From positions 3,721,025-3,785,024 of the forward strand of contig NC_012669.1 in assembly GCF_000023105.1 (NCBI RefSeq): DNA of 64,000 nt, given 5' to 3'. Position numbers and translations under genes: made by a program. This stretch comes from Beutenbergia cavernae DSM 12333. GTDB taxonomy: Bacteria > Actinomycetota > Actinomycetes > Actinomycetales > Beutenbergiaceae. This document shows positions 58,408-64,000 of the stretch, piece by piece. Within the stretch, counting starts at the first letter, position 1; every line of letters begins with the position of its first letter. The notes below the pieces were generated by a model that worked only from the letters and a program-made list of their open reading frames with translations, did no database searches and had not been told where the DNA came from.

Positions 58408-61400
58408 ATGAGACGAAGGATCGGATGGGTCGCGCCCGTCGTGGCGGGCGCGCTCGTCGTGTCGCTCGCCGGACCTGCGCAGGCCGAGGGTGGCTTCACG
58501 CCGGAGATCCCGGAGAGCGTGACGGCGTTGGTCCGCCCCGAGCACCCACGGCTGATCGCCGACGACGACCGGTTGGTCCAGATCCAGCAGTGGGTCACCA
58601 GCGACCCGGGTGCCGCAGCCGTGCGGGACGAGCTGCTCGCCGAGGCCGGTGCCATTCTCGAGCTGCCTCCGACCGAGTACGTCTTCTCGAACGGACGGAG
58701 CCTGCTGTGGGCCGCGCGCCAGGTCAAGACCCGCGTCTGGACGCTCGCGCTCGCGTACCGGCTGACGGATGACGCGACCTACGCCGAGCGGGCGTACGAG
58801 GAGATGGCGGCTGCCGCGGAGTTCCCGGACTGGAACCCGGAGAGCTTCCTCTCCGTCGCCGAGATGCTGAACGGCTTCGCCATCGGGTACGACTGGCTCT
58901 ACGGCTACCTCGACGAGGAGCAGAGATCGGTCGTCTCCACGGCGATGATCGAGATGGGTCTGCAACCGGCGATGGACGGGTACGAGGCCGGGGACGGGTG
59001 GACGACGGCGACGAACAACTGGCAGATCGTCTGCGTGGGCGGCATCGCGATGGCCAGCCTCGCGCTGGCCGACGTGGAACCCGAGCTCGCCGAGTCGCTG
59101 CTGCAGCTGGGCCTGCAGCACGTCGGTCCTGCGATCGACGAGTACGCCCCCGACGGCGGCTTCCCCGAGGGGCCCATGTACTGGCGGTACGCGACGCGAT
59201 TCCTCGTGCAGTACGTCGCGAGCCTGGAGTCCGCCACGGGGACCGATCTCGGGTTCTCGGACGCGCCGGGTCTCGCCGACACCGGCGCGTTCAGCATGAA
59301 CATGAACGGTGCGAGCGGGCGCAGCTTCAACTTCGCCGATGCGTCGTCGTCCTACGGGGGTCCGCCCGAGCTCTACTGGATGGCCGGTCACTACCAGCGC
59401 CCGGAGTATGCCTGGTGGGCGGACGAGGGGCTGGGCCTGAGCGGGAACGACGAGGCGGCCGACACCGCAGCAGCCATGGTCTGGTACGGACTGTCGGAGC
59501 GAGCCACGCCCGGGATGGCGGGACTCGATCAGGACGCCCGCTACGACGACGTCGGCGTCGTGCTGTCCCGGTCTGCATGGGCGACGCCGACCGCCTTGTT
59601 CACCGGGTTCCGGCCAGGCAACAACGGGGGCAGCCACGGCGACCTCGACATGGGGACCTTCGTGCTCGACGCGTGGGGGATGCGCTGGGCGGACGAGCTG
59701 GGCAGCGACTCCTACAGCCTGCCGGGCTACTTCGGCAGCGAGCGCTGGACCTACTACCGCAAGCGCGCGGAGGGACAGAACACGCTGGTCGTCAACCCCG
59801 GCAGCGGACCGGACCAGTCGGTGACGGCGACGGGTGAGGTGATCGCGCAAGGCTCCTCCCCCGACGGGGCGTTCACTGTCGCCGACCTGAGCTCGGCCTA
59901 CGCGGACCGCGGCGTCGAGACCTGGCAGCGGGGCGTCGCGATGGTCGACGGCCGCTCCCGCGTGATCGTGCAGGACGAGGTGGAGGCGTCGGAGCCCGCC
60001 GACGCGTTGTGGTTCATGCACACCTCGGCGGACGTCGAGATCGCTGCCGACGGACGATCGGCCGTGCTGACGCGGGACGGCCGGAGCCTGTTGGCCCGCA
60101 TCGCCGACGGACCCGGGGACGCGGTGTTCTCGGTGATGGCGGCCGAGCCGCTGCCGACCTCCCCCAACCCGGAAGGGCAGGCCGCGAACGGCCAGTCGAA
60201 GCTCACCATCCGGGTGAGCGACGCGGCGAGCTTCCGGCTCGCCGTCACGTTCGACCCGGTCGTCGACGGCGTGCCGGTCCCGGACCTGCCCGACGTCACC
60301 GCCCTGGCGGACTGGAGCGTGCGCGACGGCGGCTCGGCCACGCTGGCCGACCTCCGGTACGACGGCGTCACGGTGCCCGGGTTCAGCGCCGACACCCGGT
60401 CGCTCGCCGTCGAGACGGCGACGCTGGGCACCGTCGAGGCCGTCGCGTCCGACCCGAGCCACGCCGTCGATATCCAGCTGCCCGACTCGGTCCCGGGCAT
60501 GGCGACGATCTGCGTGGACGACGGGGCCGACGTCTGCGCGACCCGGTACCGGCTCTACCTGATCGGCCAGGCACAGGGCCCGATGACCGGGAGCATCGTC
60601 GGGACCAACCCGACGGTCAACGCGATGGACGGCAACCTGGGGACGTTCTGGTCGGCCAACGGCGACGGCCAGTGGCTGCGGGCGAACCTGCCCGCGCCCA
60701 CGGAGGTCTCCGGGGTCCGGGTCGCCTGGAGCCAGGGGGCCAGCCGGATCTACACCTTCGACGTCGAGACCTCGACGGACGGGGAGACGTGGAGCACGGT
60801 GTGGCAGGGGACCAGCAGCGGGACGACGCTCGAGATGGAGGACGTCACGTTCGATCCGGTGACGGCGCGCTACGTGCGCATCGTGAGCCACGGCAACTCC
60901 GCGAACACGTGGATGAGCCTGTCCGAGCTGCGGGTCGTCACCGCCGACGGCGTCTGGCCCGAGGTGTCGACGGAGCCGGTGCCGACTGCGCTCACGCTCG
61001 ACGCCGCCGCCACCATGTCCGTGCAGTCGGCGCAGGCGGTGACCGCCGCCGTCGTCCTCAGCGACGGGACGACCGTGGAACCGGACGGCACTGTCGAGGT
61101 CAGCTCCAGCGACCCGGGTGTCGTGCAGGTGGTCGGCGACCTGCTGGTCGCCCGCTCGACGGGTGTCGCGACGGTCGTGGCGTGGTGGCGGGCCGCGAGC
61201 GGCCAGCTGCTCCATGCGTCGGTGGAGATCACCGTCGAGGATCCGGGGACCTCGACGCTCCTCGCGACGCAGGACGCGTTCGTGCGGGACGGGACGTACG
61301 CGGACGAGACGTACGGCTCGCGGGACACGCTGACGATCAAGGGGGTGGCTGCCGACGACACCGGCTACGAACGGGAAGCGTTCATCGCGTTCGACCTTCC

Positions 61401-62148
61401 GCACCCCGAGGCGGAGCTGGTGAGCGCCGAGCTGGTGCTCACGACGTACGTCGCCGAGGGACGCACGATGGCCGTCGACCTGTTCAGCGCGGCGGCGGGC
61501 TGGGACGAGCACGCGCTCACGTGGAACACCCGCCCAGCGGTCGGTGATCGTCTCGGTGGCTTCACGGCCGGTGAGACCAGCGCACAGGTCGCGCTGTCCG
61601 TCACTGACGCCGTCGCCGCAGCTCTGGACGACGGCGCGGTGGGGTTCGCGCTGCGGCAGGACGTGAACGACACCCAGGCGTTCGGGGCGACAGTCATGGC
61701 GCACGAGGCCGGCGCTGCCAGTCCGACGCTGAACCTGACGTGGGCGCTCCCGCAGGCCTGCGAGGAGCCGGTCACCGGTGACGTGACCGGACCGCTGCAG
61801 CTCTCCGGTCCCTCGGCCTGCCTGGTCGGAGCGGACGTCGGCGGACCCGTCACCGTCGCCCCCGGCACCGCGTTCTCGATGTCCGGCTCGAGCATCGACG
61901 GCCCGCTCTTCGCCGCCGGTGCCGCGCTCGTCACCGTGCAGGACAGCACTGTCTCCGGCCCGGTGACGGTGTCCGGTCCGGGGGCGACCTGGTGGGAGAA
62001 CGTCACAGTGACAGGGCCGGTCTCCCTGGCCTCCGACGACACGGTGGTCCTGATCGACTCCAGCATCGAGGGGCCGCTGAGCTGCGGGCCCGGGGTGTCG
62101 GCGCTGATCGACACCACAGTGACCGGTCCCGCGAACGGGTGTGGCTGA
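58408..62148 (+). CDS. Secreted heparinase II/III-like multidomain lyase
   Basis: A 1246-aa exported enzyme. Signal peptide 1-26 (VAGALVVSLAGPAQA). Then an alpha toroid (about 40-330; YDWLYGYLDEEQRSVV, TTATNNWQIVCVGGIAMASL), heparinase II/III sandwich (about 379-630; NNGGSHGDLDMGTFVLDAWG with the His, RWTYYRKRAEGQNTLVVNPG), an F5/8C (discoidin) domain (about 731-844), Ig-like Big2 (about 857-947), a CBM96/DNRLRE-type domain (about 950-1112; STLLATQDAFVRDG) and a strand-repeat tail (about 1117-1246) with GPVTV/GPLF units. ATG 58408 follows GAGGAGA. It is the parent copy of the gene after it. Confidence 0.82.
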   Translation: MRRRIGWVAPVVAGALVVSLAGPAQAEGGFTPEIPESVTALVRPEHPRLIADDDRLVQIQQWVTSDPGAAAVRDELLAEAGAILELPPTEYVFSNGRSLLWAARQVKTRVWTLALAYRLTDDATYAERAYEEMAAAAEFPDWNPESFLSVAEMLNGFAIGYDWLYGYLDEEQRSVVSTAMIEMGLQPAMDGYEAGDGWTTATNNWQIVCVGGIAMASLALADVEPELAESLLQLGLQHVGPAIDEYAPDGGFPEGPMYWRYATRFLVQYVASLESATGTDLGFSDAPGLADTGAFSMNMNGASGRSFNFADASSSYGGPPELYWMAGHYQRPEYAWWADEGLGLSGNDEAADTAAAMVWYGLSERATPGMAGLDQDARYDDVGVVLSRSAWATPTALFTGFRPGNNGGSHGDLDMGTFVLDAWGMRWADELGSDSYSLPGYFGSERWTYYRKRAEGQNTLVVNPGSGPDQSVTATGEVIAQGSSPDGAFTVADLSSAYADRGVETWQRGVAMVDGRSRVIVQDEVEASEPADALWFMHTSADVEIAADGRSAVLTRDGRSLLARIADGPGDAVFSVMAAEPLPTSPNPEGQAANGQSKLTIRVSDAASFRLAVTFDPVVDGVPVPDLPDVTALADWSVRDGGSATLADLRYDGVTVPGFSADTRSLAVETATLGTVEAVASDPSHAVDIQLPDSVPGMATICVDDGADVCATRYRLYLIGQAQGPMTGSIVGTNPTVNAMDGNLGTFWSANGDGQWLRANLPAPTEVSGVRVAWSQGASRIYTFDVETSTDGETWSTVWQGTSSGTTLEMEDVTFDPVTARYVRIVSHGNSANTWMSLSELRVVTADGVWPEVSTEPVPTALTLDAAATMSVQSAQAVTAAVVLSDGTTVEPDGTVEVSSSDPGVVQVVGDLLVARSTGVATVVAWWRAASGQLLHASVEITVEDPGTSTLLATQDAFVRDGTYADETYGSRDTLTIKGVAADDTGYEREAFIAFDLPHPEAELVSAELVLTTYVAEGRTMAVDLFSAAAGWDEHALTWNTRPAVGDRLGGFTAGETSAQVALSVTDAVAAALDDGAVGFALRQDVNDTQAFGATVMAHEAGAASPTLNLTWALPQACEEPVTGDVTGPLQLSGPSACLVGADVGGPVTVAPGTAFSMSGSSIDGPLFAAGAALVTVQDSTVSGPVTVSGPGATWWENVTVTGPVSLASDDTVVLIDSSIEGPLSCGPGVSALIDTTVTGPANGCG

Positions 62149-62151
62149 GGC

Positions 62152-64000
62152 ATGTGGACACGTGGCGGCTTCACGCCGCAGGCCCCCGCCAGCGTGGTGG
62201 AGCTGGTCCGGACCGAGCACCCGCGGCTGATCGCCGACGACGGCCGGCTGGCAGAGATCCGCGGATGGGTCTCCTCCCGCGCGGGTGCGGCAGCCCTGCA
62301 GGAACGGCTGGTGGCCGGCGCCGACGCCCTGCTGGACGAGCGGACGACCACCTACGAGTTCACCAACGGGCGGTCGCTGCTGTGGCCGGCGCGCCAGGTC
62401 AAGACGCGCGTGTGGCTGCTCGCGCTGGCCTACCGCCTGACCGGGACCGGCGCGTACGCCGAGCGCGCCGCCGTCGAGCTCGAGGCTGCCGCCGCGTTCC
62501 CGGACTGGAACCCGGAGAGCTTCCTGTCGACGGCCGAGCTGCTCAACGGCTTCGCCATCGGCTACGACTGGCTCCACGGCTACCTCGGCGAGGAGCGGCG
62601 ATCGCGCATCGCGACGGCGATGCTCGACAAGGGTCTGAGTCCCGCGCTGGCGGCCTACGAGAACGGAGCCGGCTGGACGAGCGCGACGAACAACTGGCAG
62701 ATCGTGTGCGTGGGCGGGGTCGCGATGGCGAGCCTGGCCCTGGCCGACGTCGACCCGGAGCTCACGGAGACGCTGCTCCATCTGGGCCTGGCGCACGTCG
62801 GTCCGGCGATCGACGAGTACGCGCCGTCCGGCGGGTTCCCGGAGGGGGTCGTCTACTGGAAGTACGCGACCAAGTACCTCGTCCAGTACATCGCGAGCCT
62901 GGAGTCGGCAACCGGCAGCGACTTCGGGATCTCGGACGCGCCGGGCCTCGCGGAGACGGCGGGCTTCGGCATCCACATGGCGGGGCCGACCGGCCTCAGC
63001 TTCAACTTCGCCGACGCCTCCCCTGCCCAAGGCGGACTCCCCGAGCTGTACTGGATGGCTGATCGGTACGGCCACCCCGAGTACGCGTGGTGGGCGGACG
63101 AGGGACTGGCGGTGGCCGATCCCGCCGTCGCGATGGTCTGGTACGGCCTCTCGGCCCGGGCGACGCCGGCGGCGGCGGGGCTGGCACCCGACGCCGTGTA
63201 CGACGACGTCGGCGTCGTGCTCTCTCGCTCGGCCTGGGGCAGCACGGACGGCCTGTTCGCCGGGTTCCGGCTCGGCGACAACGCGAGCAGCCACGGCGAC
63301 CTGGACATGGGGAGCTTCGTGCTCGACGCCGGTGGCGTCCGATGGGCGCGGGACCTGGGCGCTGAGTCCTACAGCCTGCCCGGCTACTTCGGGAGCGAGC
63401 GCTGGACGTACTACCGCAAGCGCCCCGAGGGCCACAACACGCTCGTCGTCAACCCGGACGCGACGCCGGGCCAGCGGGTCGACGGCGTCGGGACGCTCGT
63501 CGCGAGCGGCTCGAGCCCGGAGGCGAGCTTCGCCGTCGCCGACCTCTCCCAGGCCTGCACCGACCAGGGGGTGACGCGCTGGCAGCGCGGGATCGCGATG
63601 GTCGACGGGCGCTCCCGCGTCGTCGTCCAGGACGAGCTGACCGCCACCTCGCCCGTCGAGCCGTGGTGGTTCATGCACACCGGCGCCGACGTCACGGTCG
63701 ACGCCGACGGCCACGGGGCGACGCTCACCCGCGACGGACGGACCATGCGCGCGTCGCTCCTGGACGCCCCTCCCGGCGCCCGGTTCTCGGTGATGGACGC
63801 CGTGCCCCTGCCGACGTCACCGAACCCGGACGGCCAGACGAGCAACGACGGCGTCCGGAAGCTTCTGATCACGTCGGACCCGACCGCGCGGTTCCGCCTG
63901 AGCGTGCTCCTCGAACCCCTGCAGACCGGCCACCCCGCCCCCAGCCCCACCGTGAAGGACCTCGCGGACTGGTCCGCCCCGATGACGCGCGACGGGAGCG
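62152..64000 (+). CDS. Heparinase II/III-like lyase, tandem copy without signal peptide, runs off the window
   Basis: At least 616 residues, closely similar to residues 28 onward of the preceding lyase (GGFTPQAPASVVELVRTEHP, NWQIVCVGGVAMASLALADV, RWTYYRKRPEGHNTLVVNP; about two-thirds identical by eye). It begins MWTRGGFTP, exactly where the mature part of the parent begins, so there is no signal peptide. It lies 3 bp after the TGA of the parent in the same frame (TGA GGC ATG). The SHGDLDMGSFVLDAGG motif keeps the active-site-region His. The product is either cytoplasmic or made by read-through as a two-copy protein. The 3' end is outside the window. Confidence 0.78.
   Translation, partial: MWTRGGFTPQAPASVVELVRTEHPRLIADDGRLAEIRGWVSSRAGAAALQERLVAGADALLDERTTTYEFTNGRSLLWPARQVKTRVWLLALAYRLTGTGAYAERAAVELEAAAAFPDWNPESFLSTAELLNGFAIGYDWLHGYLGEERRSRIATAMLDKGLSPALAAYENGAGWTSATNNWQIVCVGGVAMASLALADVDPELTETLLHLGLAHVGPAIDEYAPSGGFPEGVVYWKYATKYLVQYIASLESATGSDFGISDAPGLAETAGFGIHMAGPTGLSFNFADASPAQGGLPELYWMADRYGHPEYAWWADEGLAVADPAVAMVWYGLSARATPAAAGLAPDAVYDDVGVVLSRSAWGSTDGLFAGFRLGDNASSHGDLDMGSFVLDAGGVRWARDLGAESYSLPGYFGSERWTYYRKRPEGHNTLVVNPDATPGQRVDGVGTLVASGSSPEASFAVADLSQACTDQGVTRWQRGIAMVDGRSRVVVQDELTATSPVEPWWFMHTGADVTVDADGHGATLTRDGRTMRASLLDAPPGARFSVMDAVPLPTSPNPDGQTSNDGVRKLLITSDPTARFRLSVLLEPLQTGHPAPSPTVKDLADWSAPMTRDGS

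Noticed and set aside
56632-63714. Very long open frame on the minus strand opposite the lyase genes
   Set aside because: It is an antisense shadow of high-GC codons: Arg/Val/Gly/Asp-rich, with no family motifs. The plus strand carries clear lyase domains.
1-64000. tRNA or rRNA genes
   Set aside because: I found no cloverleaf-like segment with the T-loop GTTCRANNC in proper context and no rRNA-like sequence; a short tRNA could still be missed by eye.

Overview
The window is about 73% G+C. Its coding density, GTG/TTG start use, twin-arginine signals and lysX-type gene point to a high-GC actinobacterium. A soil or plant-polymer member of Micrococcales (Beutenbergia/Cellulomonas-like) is my inference; no rRNA or other species marker is present. 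It reads as a carbohydrate-catabolism island rich in sugar dehydrogenases, LacI-type regulators, symporters, ABC importer parts and secreted polysaccharide lyases.

Layout. 1-4.5 kb: the tail of a DegT-type aminotransferase, two Gfo/Idh/MocA dehydrogenases, then an operon behind a GntR-like operator (NAD-dependent epimerase plus DapA-like aldolase). 4.5-10.4 kb: a minus-strand amino-sugar operon (symporter, AGE-family epimerase, nagB, nagA) divergent from a LacI regulator, with a perfect 18-bp palindrome between them. 10.4-14.6 kb: lysX (MprF-like domain fused to lysyl-tRNA synthetase), broken by a one-base frameshift in a C6 run, preceded by a DUF998-like membrane gene. 14.6-18.5 kb: an EamA-like membrane protein, a LacI regulator, a short 22-bp tandem repeat and a NodB-fold protein. 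18.5-28.1 kb: a secreted pectate lyase, a rare fusion of Gfo/Idh with a PmoA-like (DUF6807) domain, two more Gfo/Idh proteins, a DUF993 aldolase-like protein and a sugar isomerase, interrupted by an array of alternating long palindromes (24.3-24.6 kb).

28.1-35.8 kb: an unrecognised 227-aa protein, a large LuxR/ATPase regulator, a winged-helix protein and a GMC oxidoreductase overlapping a lactonase. 35.8-42.3 kb: two symporter + DUF485 pairs with a LytS/LytTR two-component system, probably a carboxylate-sensing uptake module. 42.4-47.4 kb: a GH2 beta-galactosidase diverging from a Tat-exported protein around another perfect palindrome, then a strong terminator and an MmcQ/YjbR protein. 47.4-48.1 kb: a VapC-type toxin and Phd-type antitoxin.

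48.3-64 kb is the most coherent system: a LacI regulator, three copies of an 18-bp operator, a pyruvyl-transferase-like gene, an LplB/YtcP/solute-binding ABC importer, and three heparinase II/III-type lyases. The first lyase carries two chitin-binding-type modules. The second carries F5/8C and CBM96-like domains. The third is a tandem copy of the second that lacks a signal peptide, follows it in the same frame after one stop codon, and runs off the window. I infer a polysaccharide-utilisation locus for an acidic (uronate-containing) polymer: lyases cut outside, the importer brings in oligomers, and the Gfo/Idh, aldolase, isomerase and nagAB genes elsewhere in the window could process the products.
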